From: Lewinella sp. 4G2
GTDB taxonomy: Bacteria; Bacteroidota; Bacteroidia; Chitinophagales; Saprospiraceae
Assembly (NCBI RefSeq): GCF_001625015.1
Contig: NZ_LVWJ02000014.1
Coordinates: forward strand, 1,426,001 to 1,490,000
Reading direction: 5' to 3'
DNA: 64,000 nucleotides
The notes under the pieces were generated by a model. The model was given only the letters and a program-made list of their open reading frames with translations, made no database searches and had not been told where the DNA came from. Shown here piece by piece: positions 34,053-42,500 of the stretch (the first letter of the stretch is position 1; each line of letters opens with the position of its first letter). The translations under genes and the position numbers were made by a program.

Positions 34053-34682
34053 CTAAAGGTGGCCGATGAGCTGGATTACCACGGCGAGGGGCGCCGCCAG
34101 GCTATCCGGTTTGCGGCGGAAAAATTCCCGCAGGGGATGGTCCGGCTGGCGATCGAGCTCCCGTTTGACCCACTTGCGGGCCCGGCTCAAGCGCTGCCGG
34201 GATACGGCGGGGGTGATGCTCAGCATGCGGGCGATCTCCGGGTGGTCGTACCCTTCCACGGCGGCGAGGTTGAATACCAGGTAGTAGTCGCGCGGCATTT
34301 GTTTTAGCCAGGTGACGAGTTCCAGGTCCGTCAGTTGTTCGAGCGCGTTGCGGGCGGCATCCAATGTTTGACGGGGGATATCCTCGGGTGGGAGACATAC
34401 TTCCGTAGGTGCCCGGCGATTGCGGGCAAGACACTTGTTGATGGTGATCCGCCCCGCCCAGGTGCTGAATTGGCTCCGACTACCGTCGAATTGGTCCAGG
34501 TGCTGGAAGATGCTGAGGTAGGCTTCCTGCAATACATCCTGGGTAGCTTCCGCGTCCGTTAGGTACCGTTGGGCGAGGTAACGCAGGCGAGGTAGACTGA
34601 GCTCGTATAAACGACGCTGAGCCTGCCGCTGGTTAGCGCGGCAGGCTTTAATCAGCTGTTCGTTTATCGGAGGGTGGGCCAA
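34053..34682 (-). CDS. ECF RNA polymerase sigma-70 factor
   Basis: 209 residues. Region 2 is recognised by YLTDAEATQDVLQEAYLSIF and FDGSRSQFSTWAGRITINK, region 4 by YLVFNLAAVEGYDHPEIARM and the helix-turn-helix AVSRQRLSRARKWVKREL. A basic tail of about 30 residues follows. It is translated ahead of the membrane-anchored barrel protein, which suggests a sigma/anti-sigma pair responding to an envelope signal. Target promoters cannot be named. Confidence 0.9.
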   Translation of the reverse strand: MAHPPINEQLIKACRANQRQAQRRLYELSLPRLRYLAQRYLTDAEATQDVLQEAYLSIFQHLDQFDGSRSQFSTWAGRITINKCLARNRRAPTEVCLPPEDIPRQTLDAARNALEQLTDLELVTWLKQMPRDYYLVFNLAAVEGYDHPEIARMLSITPAVSRQRLSRARKWVKRELDRQPDHPLREFFRRKPDSLAAPLAVVIQLIGHL

Positions 34683-34715
34683 ATTGATTGGGTTGGAACG
34701 GGTAGGTAAGATAAG

Positions 34716-34744
34716 GCCGGGAGGAGAAGGCTTCCCCTCCCGGC
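34716..34744. terminator. GC-rich hairpin between the cysteine-repeat gene and the sigma gene
   Basis: GCCGGGAGG...CCTCCCGGC with one mismatch inside. It lies just beyond the stop of the 34752 gene on the minus strand. No clear T-run follows on that strand. Confidence 0.5.
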
Positions 34745-34751
34745 AACTTTC

Positions 34752-36020
34752 TTATTCACACAGGCAGTCCGCTGTAACCTGACCGGAAGTGCCGGCGGCC
34801 GTCTGACAGCGAGTGCCAATGTTCTGGCCTAGTTCCTGGCAATCGAAGGCCAGGCATTCACAGTTGGAACTCACGGCACCGGAAAGGGAATCCGCACCGA
34901 CGGTACACAGGTCCCGGAAGTTCAGGTTAAGATCGGGGCAATCCACGGTGGTATCGACTTCTACACAACGGCATTCATTAGTAACGACGCCGGCGGCTCC
35001 GGTGCTGGTGCGGCAACCGTCCCCGATGTTCAAGAAAAGATCAGGGCACGTAAATCCAGGACCTACTTCGGCACAAAGACAATCGGCATTGATGAGGCCG
35101 AACTGGCCGTTGCGGAGTAGGCAGGTGTCACCGCGGTTGGCCTGCTGCTGGGGGCAGTCGTAGGTCTCGTTGATGGCACAGTTACAGGTATTGTCGATGC
35201 GGCCGAAGGTGCCATTAGCGTCGCGGCAGACGTCACCGACGTTACGGTTGAGGTCGGGGCAATCGAAGGTGGTCGTGGTGCCATTCTCGCATTCGCAGTC
35301 TTGGTTGACGAAACCAAGGTCGCCATTGCGGAGGAAACAGGTATCCTGGAAATTCTGGAAGCGGTTGTTACAGTCAAAATCCGTCCGGACGACACACTGA
35401 CAGTTGGCATTATAAATACCTTCCACGGCGATGCCACCGAGGTCACATTCCTGGCCGATGACGTCACAAGTACCGGTGCTGTCGGGGATGGCGACACAGT
35501 TACAGTCCGCATTGAGAATACCCACGACATTCGGGGCGACGCGGCACTGGCTACCGATGTTGCGCTGTAGATCGGGGCAGTCGAAAGTAGATACGTCAGC
35601 GGAACACTCACAATTTTGCGTAATGAAACCCACATCTCCATTGGAGCCTACACAGGAATCCTGGAAATTGGCCATCAGATCGGGGCAGTCCATCGAATCC
35701 CGTACGAGTTCGGTACAGGCGCAGAGGGAGTCCACCATGCCGCGGGTACCGTCGACGGTGACACAGAAGTCGCCCACGTTAGCCTGGATGAGGGGGCAGG
35801 TGAAGACAGCGCTGTCTCCGATACACTCGCAATTCGGGTTGACTAACCCGAAGACGCCATCTGCAAGTTGGCAGGAATCCTGAAAATTGAGGGCGAGGGT
35901 GGGGCAGTCAACCACGGGAAGAACCTCAAATTCTTCGTTTTCGAAGATGCCACAGGAGGTGAGGAGGGCTAGCAGCGTAATCAGGCAGCAGGTGGCGAGA
36001 AAGGAGAGTTGTTTCAACAT
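34752..36020 (-). CDS. Lipoprotein with 11 tandem cysteine-rich repeats
   Basis: 422 residues. Lipobox LLTSCG near residue 23. The rest is about eleven repeats of 33-40 residues with the pattern DCPDLxxNxGDxCxxxNG, then GxxNxDCxCxx: four cysteines each, spaced roughly C-x11-C-x13-C-x-C. The fifth repeat is degenerate (TCDVIGQECDLGG). Even cysteine counts suggest two disulfides per unit and a rod-like surface protein. The family is not one I can name. It lies upstream of the ECF sigma gene on the same strand. Confidence 0.7.
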   Translation of the reverse strand: MLKQLSFLATCCLITLLALLTSCGIFENEEFEVLPVVDCPTLALNFQDSCQLADGVFGLVNPNCECIGDSAVFTCPLIQANVGDFCVTVDGTRGMVDSLCACTELVRDSMDCPDLMANFQDSCVGSNGDVGFITQNCECSADVSTFDCPDLQRNIGSQCRVAPNVVGILNADCNCVAIPDSTGTCDVIGQECDLGGIAVEGIYNANCQCVVRTDFDCNNRFQNFQDTCFLRNGDLGFVNQDCECENGTTTTFDCPDLNRNVGDVCRDANGTFGRIDNTCNCAINETYDCPQQQANRGDTCLLRNGQFGLINADCLCAEVGPGFTCPDLFLNIGDGCRTSTGAAGVVTNECRCVEVDTTVDCPDLNLNFRDLCTVGADSLSGAVSSNCECLAFDCQELGQNIGTRCQTAAGTSGQVTADCLCE

Positions 36021-36142
36021 TTTTAGGCGATTTATTTCCGGACCGAAGGTGGTCTACAATCTCTTATAGTGGCCTGCCTCCGCGAGTGTGACAGCCGGGG
36101 CTAAAAAACTTTAAATTATTTTGCCGACCTAATCAAGACGCC

Positions 36143-37057
36143 ATGCAGTTAGGGTACGTAACGGCCATCATTCCGGAATATTCGTTGGAGGAACATTTCG
36201 CCCTCGCCGCCGAGATTGGCTACGAATGCGTAGAGGTCATGTGCTGGCCGCCCGGCAAGGCCGAACGCCGTTACGCCGGTGTCACCCACCTGGATGTGGC
36301 TGCGCTGGATGAAGCCGGCGTTGCGCACGTGCGGGAATTACAACAACATTATGGTGTCCGCATCAGTGCCTTGGGCTATTATCCCAACCCGCTGGTGGCA
36401 GACCGGGAAGAGGGCCAAGTGTACATCGACCATCTGTATCAACTATTGGACGCGGCGAGCCTCCTCGGCGTCGGCTCCGTCACCACCTTCGTGGGCCGCG
36501 ACCCGCTCCGGACGATCGACGAGCAGTGGGATCGCTTTTTAGAAGTTTGGCAGCCCCTCGTGGCCCACGCCGAGAAACGCGGCGTACGCATTGGCGTCGA
36601 AAATTGCCCCATGCGCTTCACCAAAGACGAGTGGCCGGGCGGTAAAAACCTGGCCGTCAGCCCCGCCGTCTGGGAACGGATGTGGCGGGATATCCCCAGC
36701 GCCAACTGGGGCCTGAACTACGACCCCAGCCACCTGGTGCTGCAGCACATGGACTACACCCTCCCGTTCCGAATGTACCCCGATCGGATGGTCCACGTCC
36801 ACGCCAAGGACGCCCGCATCGACGTGGAAGCGCGCGACCACCACGGTGTTTTCAGCCACCCCAACCTGTGGCACACGCCCAAAATCCCCGGTTTGGGAGA
36901 CGTAGACTGGGGCCAATTCATCGGCCACCTCCGCGAAACTGGCTACGACGGCGCCGTCTGCGTAGAAGTAGAAGACCGCACCTTCGAGGGCAGTCTGGAA
37001 AAGCGAATCGCTTCCCTACGCCAGAGCTACAACTACCTGCGGCCATTTATTAGCTAG
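36143..37057 (+). CDS. Sugar phosphate isomerase/epimerase family TIM-barrel protein
   Basis: 304 residues of the xylose isomerase-like / AP endonuclease 2 superfamily. The likely metal ligands are in GVENCPMRF, NYDPSHLVLQ, MVHVHAKDARI and CVEVEDRTFEGS. No signal peptide, so cytoplasmic. The family isomerises or epimerises ketoses, inosose or hydroxypyruvate; the substrate is not readable. Stands alone between divergent and co-directional neighbours. Confidence 0.85.
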   Translation: MQLGYVTAIIPEYSLEEHFALAAEIGYECVEVMCWPPGKAERRYAGVTHLDVAALDEAGVAHVRELQQHYGVRISALGYYPNPLVADREEGQVYIDHLYQLLDAASLLGVGSVTTFVGRDPLRTIDEQWDRFLEVWQPLVAHAEKRGVRIGVENCPMRFTKDEWPGGKNLAVSPAVWERMWRDIPSANWGLNYDPSHLVLQHMDYTLPFRMYPDRMVHVHAKDARIDVEARDHHGVFSHPNLWHTPKIPGLGDVDWGQFIGHLRETGYDGAVCVEVEDRTFEGSLEKRIASLRQSYNYLRPFIS

Positions 37058-37122
37058 CCGCGCAACCATTTTCTCCGTTACTGACATTTTGGGACGCCAC
37101 CATCCGGCGGGCGCTTCTCGTG

Positions 37123-37139
37123 GGCGCTGCCGCGGGTGC
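37123..37139 (-). repeat. 17-mer dispersed repeat (C variant, minus strand)
   Basis: Lies in the 382-bp spacer 37058-37439, in which I see no gene. An in-frame ATG at 37383 precedes the chosen start of the next gene but does not lead into a signal peptide. Confidence 0.65.
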
Positions 37140-37439
37140 GCAGGAAGATGGATTCGGACTGGGCTGACTGCTTCAGTACTGACACGTATAGATAAGGTGA
37201 AGCGCTAAACGAAAGACTTACCTCCAAAGTGACCGTTTGGCGGTCATTTCATTCCGTTGGTGCCCATTTTCTGCCGTTCGTCGACTTCTCATCCCAACTG
37301 CTCGATGAAATGAGTAAGGCGGACTGTGGTGCCCGCATATTTGAATCATCAACAACGGAAAAGTTGATCAGCGAATTAAAATATGCAACGCTTTCGATCT
37401 TCTTCCGTCTCTTCTAACCATACACACAGAAACAACATC

Positions 37440-38441
37440 ATGACCCGCCTCTTCTCCCTCATCGTCTTATTGCTGATTAGCTGCACGGCCTTCGCCGGTG
37501 CTCCTAACAAGGGGCCGAAGGGAGGAAATAGCCTCTTTGAACGGTGGGCCGGTCAAGAAACCCTTTCCGTGGAGCTGCACATTAACCTGGACAGCCTGGA
37601 AGTATACCGCCGCAAAACGGAGTCCCTCCCCGCCACGCTCGTAACGGATGGCCAAGAGCTGGAACTGGACGTTGCCGTTCGTGGCCGCTTCCGCCGCCGC
37701 GCCTGTGCAATGCCGCCCCTGAAACTGCAGTTCGCCAAGGATGGCCTGCGGGCACTGGGCTTAAACACCCATAACGACTTCAAATTGGTGACCCACTGTA
37801 CGGACGACGAAGCTGGCCGCGATGCCATCCTCCGGGAGCAACTGGCTTACGAACTGTACAACACCATCAACCCCAAAGCCAGCTTCCGCACTCGCCTGCT
37901 GGAAGTTACCTACGTTAATACCGTGGACGGCTCCAAGACCACGAACGCAGCCATCATCATCGAAGATTTTGATGAACTGAAGGACCGCCTCAACATGAGC
38001 AACTGTAAGGATTGCTACAACGTGAAAGCCGATAGCGTTGCCAACGCTGAAATGGTCACCCTCTTCCAGTACATGATCGGTAACGCTGACTTCTGCCACC
38101 GGATGCTACGCAACACCAAGATGCTCAAAGCGGAGAACGGACAGTACACCGCCGTCCCCTACGACTTCGACTTCAGCGGCTTCGTAAACGCCAACTACGC
38201 TACGCCGGACCCTACCCACGGGCAAATCCGCATCACTGACCGCGTACTACTCTGGAGCTTCGATGACAGTGGTGATTTCGATGCCGCCGTAGAACGTTTT
38301 CAGGGCCTGGAAACCACGTTCCTAACCCAAATCGATGAGTTCGACGGTCTCAAGAATGGCAGCAAGCGCGAACTGCGGAAGTTCATCAAAGACTTCTACA
38401 AAGACCTGCAGACGGATGCCTTCCGGACGGCCGGAGAGTAA
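37440..38441 (+). CDS. Secreted CotH-like kinase-fold protein
   Basis: 333 residues from the ATG at 37440 (signal MTRLFSLIVLLLISCTAFA). Features seen: VRGRFRRRACAMPPLKLQF, FKLVTHCTDD, RDAILREQLAYELYN, then LFQYMIGNADFCHRM and YTAVPYDFDFSGFVNANYA. The last resembles the CotH catalytic-type PYDFD motif. CotH proteins are atypical surface kinases in spores and in bacterial surface proteins; activity here is an inference. It ends in a strong terminator shared with the convergent PorP/SprF gene. Confidence 0.6.
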   Translation: MTRLFSLIVLLLISCTAFAGAPNKGPKGGNSLFERWAGQETLSVELHINLDSLEVYRRKTESLPATLVTDGQELELDVAVRGRFRRRACAMPPLKLQFAKDGLRALGLNTHNDFKLVTHCTDDEAGRDAILREQLAYELYNTINPKASFRTRLLEVTYVNTVDGSKTTNAAIIIEDFDELKDRLNMSNCKDCYNVKADSVANAEMVTLFQYMIGNADFCHRMLRNTKMLKAENGQYTAVPYDFDFSGFVNANYATPDPTHGQIRITDRVLLWSFDDSGDFDAAVERFQGLETTFLTQIDEFDGLKNGSKRELRKFIKDFYKDLQTDAFRTAGE

Positions 38442-38463
38442 ACACCTGAAACCCTAGACAACG

Positions 38464-38495
38464 AAGCCCCGGACCATTCATTTGGTCCGGGGCTT
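38464..38495. terminator. Bidirectional terminator between convergent genes
   Basis: AAGCCCCGGACC (38464-38475) pairs perfectly with GGTCCGGGGCTT (38484-38495), with an A tract on the left and T on the right. Confidence 0.88.
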
Positions 38496-38515
38496 TCATT
38501 ATATGTTGGAATGAT

Positions 38516-39475
38516 TTACTGCCGATTGGCGGCCCGCGCGCGGCGGTCCCGGCCGGCCTTAAGCTCCTGGCGGCTCAGGACGTAACCCACGGTAAATTCG
38601 TGGCTACCACTACTGTATTGCTCCAAACCTCCGAAGCCGAGGTCGAAGGAATAGAAGAACCGAAACCCTTTCTGCTGGGTACCGAGCAGGAGACCCATGG
38701 CACCAAGGTAGCGGTAGGATAGGCCGGCTAGGAACTGGTCATCCACGAACCCGGCCTGAAGGTTAACGTCCAGCATAAAGGGGGCATCCTGAATGTTGCG
38801 CATCATGATGCTCGGGGTAAGACTCACCTTGCTATTCTCCAGATTCAGCCGGTGGCCGAGGAGGAAGGTGTAGTTGAGCCCTTCGTTGATGGAGCGGCCC
38901 GAGATGTCCTGCAGCCGATTAGCCACGAGATTGTTGATCGTGATGCCGCCGAAAGTATTCTCGAGGTAAGTACCGTAAAAGCCGATGCCCGCATCGAAAC
39001 GGTTCTCGCCGTCCACCAGTTGCTGAAGCCGTTCGTCGGTCAGTTGGTTTTGCACGTTGTTCAAAACATCGCCGTCGAGGCTGAGGCGTTGGAATTCCGT
39101 AAAGAAGCCAAAGCCACCCTGAAAGACGGGCTTACCAGCGGAAGTGTTACCGAACTTTACCCGGAAGGAGACGTCGATTTGCCCCTTGGTCCGCTGTAAT
39201 TGAGCAGCGCTTTCGGAAAGGACGGTGAATCCTAATCCAAAGCTTTCGCCGATCGGTCCGTTAGCCCGCAAGCCGAAGGTCGTTGGCGCATCATTAAATC
39301 CCGCCCAGGCGGCCCGAGTGTTGAGCATGACGCGGTATTCATCCGCAAACCCCACCGCAGCCGGGTTAAGGATGACCGGGCTCTGTACGTAGTGGTTGAA
39401 TACCGCAGGGTCCTGTGCCTGCAGGGCGGAAGCACTGATGAGCAGGACCGTCAAAGAAAGTAGCCATTGTTTCAT
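38516..39475 (-). CDS. PorP/SprF family T9SS-associated outer-membrane protein
   Basis: 319 residues with signal peptide ending ASALQAQ. Family opening QDPAVFNHYVQSPVILNPAAVGF, then alternating barrel strands. SprF-type proteins are partners of SprB-like adhesins with type B C-terminal domains, and the 1771-residue protein of that kind is encoded 78 bp upstream on the same strand. It likely helps secrete or anchor that adhesin in the outer membrane. The end is basic (RDRRARAANRQ). Confidence 0.9.
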   Translation of the reverse strand: MKQWLLSLTVLLISASALQAQDPAVFNHYVQSPVILNPAAVGFADEYRVMLNTRAAWAGFNDAPTTFGLRANGPIGESFGLGFTVLSESAAQLQRTKGQIDVSFRVKFGNTSAGKPVFQGGFGFFTEFQRLSLDGDVLNNVQNQLTDERLQQLVDGENRFDAGIGFYGTYLENTFGGITINNLVANRLQDISGRSINEGLNYTFLLGHRLNLENSKVSLTPSIMMRNIQDAPFMLDVNLQAGFVDDQFLAGLSYRYLGAMGLLLGTQQKGFRFFYSFDLGFGGLEQYSSGSHEFTVGYVLSRQELKAGRDRRARAANRQ

Positions 39476-39553
39476 AAGGGAGCGTACTTTGAAGCTAAAG
39501 GAAGACCACGGGAAGGAAAGCCCTACCGCAGTGAGGAGAGGGGGCGTTTGGAT

Positions 39554-42500
39554 CTAGTCTCGGATAATGGTGAAGGATCCGCGTTGCTGTTCCCGTTCTC
39601 CGGTTGGGTTGGTGTAATCGAACACGTAGAAGTAGGCCCCTTCGGAGAGTGGGGTACCGTCGTTCGTACGGCCGTCAAAGCAGTTGATGCCGCCGTTGTC
39701 ACTGCAGTCGTAGTCGTCCACCTCGTAGACCAATTGGCCCCAGCGGTTGAAGATCTGAATGGAGTTGTTAGCCGCCGCGTCGTCTCCCGAACAGAAGATG
39801 ACGAGCGTTTCGTTCTGGTCGTCACCGTTTGGCGTCAGGACCGTCCGCGCAGTCAAACAGGGGAAGCGGCGGTCTCGTACCGTAGCGATCATGGTGACCG
39901 ATTGGCAACCGTTGGCGTCCGACACAATGACGGTGTAGTCACCTGGGCACAAGCCCCTGGCGATAGGGTCATTGCCCTGGTTAGGAAGTTCCGGCCAGGT
40001 GTAGACGAAGGATCCACTACCACCGAGCGTCAGTACCTCAATCGTACCGTTACACTCTTCCGTAGCGTCGGTTGCGTTGACGGTGAAGGCCAGGTCTTCT
40101 GGCGTTTCCAGCGTAAAGCTTTCTACGGAGGTACACTGGTTGGCGTCGGTTACGGTAAGGCTGTAGGTTCCGGCGTCCAGTCCGGAGATCCGAGTGCCAC
40201 TATCACCCGTAGACCAGGCGAGGGTGTAGGGAGAAACCCCACCAGATGGGGCGGCTACGATACTGCCATCGTTGACGTCATCACAACTTACGTCGTTGAT
40301 GGTCGCAGCACTAGTGACGGCAGTTGGAGCGGTCAGCGTAATGGTGGATGTGGATTCACAACCCCCATCGCCAGTGATTCTAACCGTGTAGACACCGGGG
40401 CCGGCACCCGTCAGGACGGGATCCGCACCAACAATCATATCACCGAGTAAATATTCGTAAGTAAAGGTGCCTTCGCCGGTGACGGTCGCGGTGATGATAC
40501 CATCCGCACCGTCCACACAGGAGACGCCGAAGCCGTTGTAGTCGCTCGTCACTTCGGTGCTAACGGTGAAGGCGGCGTTGGCGGCCACGGAGTAGAGCCG
40601 CGTGACACTGGCGCCGGTAGCGTCCGTTGCAATCAGTTGGTAGTTGCCGGGCATCACGTCGGTAAGGTCCTCCGTATTTGCGATCTCGTCCGTTGAGCCG
40701 GAAGCCGTCCAACTGAAAGTGTAAGGCGATGCACCACCGGAGATAGTGACGTCAATACTACCGTCATTGGCATCCGGGCAGGAGGCGTTGTTGGAAGCAA
40801 CCAGATCTTCCTGCAATTCACCGATGACGATATCACCGGTGGAGAAAGTACAACCATTCACGTCCGTAACGGTGGCGGAATAAGTATCCGCACAGAGTTC
40901 GGTAATGGTGGAAGTAGAAGCGCCGTTGCTCCACACGATGGTGTAGTCACCGGTTCCTCCCGTCAGGTTGAGGGTGATTGATCCGGAGCAACCGGTGTCT
41001 TCCGTATCGGATACGGCTACCGTATTACTGGTGATGGCATCCGGAGCCGTCACGGTAGCAGTGGCGGTAGTAGTCCGGCCCCCAGCACCCGTGATGTTAA
41101 AGGTGTAGTCACCTCCCGCGAGAGGAAGGTTGATGCTCCGTTCGGTAGCGGTAACGGTTTCTCCACCGGGGTTGATAACGATAGTAAACGGTGCCCGGCC
41201 ACCCGTGAAAGAGAGGGTGACCACTCCATCCTGGCTATCATTACAGGCGGGTTGAGCAGCTACAGTACTGGTCGCTACTAAGTCTACGTTATCCATCTCG
41301 ACGTTGAAGCACGTCCGCTCGGTACAGTTGGATTCGTCGGTAACGGTCAGGCAGTACTCGCCAAATTCGGACAACATCTCAATGTCCTCCGTATTGGCGG
41401 TGAAGCCGTTGGGGCCGACCCAGGCAAACTGGTAATCACCCCGGCCACCTTCTACGACTACGTTAATACTACGTGGGTCGTCTCCGGAGCCCTCGATGGT
41501 ACCGGCGATCTCAATAGCGTCCGGCTCTTCGATCTGGATCTGACGGCGCTGACGGCGACAACCGTTTCCATCGCTAATGGTCACGGCGTAAAAGCCAGCG
41601 GCCAGGTTCGTCTGTTCCAGTACGCCGTCATTCAGGGCGTCGGACCAGTCGATGAGGAAGGGGGCGCTTCCGCCAATAGTTGATAACTCGATGCGTCCAT
41701 TATTCTCTCCGTTACAAACGACCGGGTCGATGGCGTCGATACCGATGTTGAAGGGCGGGGGAGAGGTGAGGGTGAACGTCCGAGTATCGGAGTCACCAGC
41801 CGCGTTCGTGATCGTGACACTATAGGTCCCGGCACTTAGGTTGTTGGCGATGGGGCCAGTCGCGTCGGTGCCAGTCCAAGCGTAGGTCAAATCCCCGGCG
41901 CCGGATACGGAGAGTACGATCGAGCCATTCTCCAGATCCGAACAGGTTGGATTGTTTTCGTCGGCGTCCACGATGACGGGCGCATCGCTACCGTTGATCT
42001 CACCGTTGACAAAGGTGCCGGTTACAATGCCGTCAATCTTCTCAAATTCGGTTGGGATGGGTTCGTCCTCAAAAGAGATAACGGCTACGTCTTCGGTGAT
42101 GACCTCAAAACACAAGCCGAATAGTACGGTGCCGTCCGCCAGCGGATTCTCCCCAGCGCCCGTTGGGTCACTCCAGATGATACGGATGACACCCGGGTTG
42201 TTAGCATTAAGCAATAGGCCACCGGGAAGGGGAAAGGTCACATCATTATCCCGACCGGTAAAGGTGACCAGGGCCGGATCGTAGGCGATCGTCATTTGAA
42301 ATGACTTAAGGCTGTCGACGTCGTATCCCGTTACGGGGAGACAGATCGATTCTCCAGCACTGGCAGTTCCGGAACCAATGATGACAGTGAGCCCGTCCGT
42401 CGCTGGCGCGTTGGGGTTGATCCGACCGCTGACGGGTACGATCTGTACGTCCGCCCCGTCCGCATTGGTAGCGGAAGTGATGATTGGGCTGTTCCCAAAG

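Noticed and set aside
35301-35883. Plus-strand ORFs opposite the cysteine-repeat gene
   Set aside because: Mirror the periodicity of the real repeats on the other strand; no start context or family match.
39467-40450. 327-residue plus-strand ORF
   Set aside because: Antisense to the SprB-like adhesin C-terminus; no recognisable domain.
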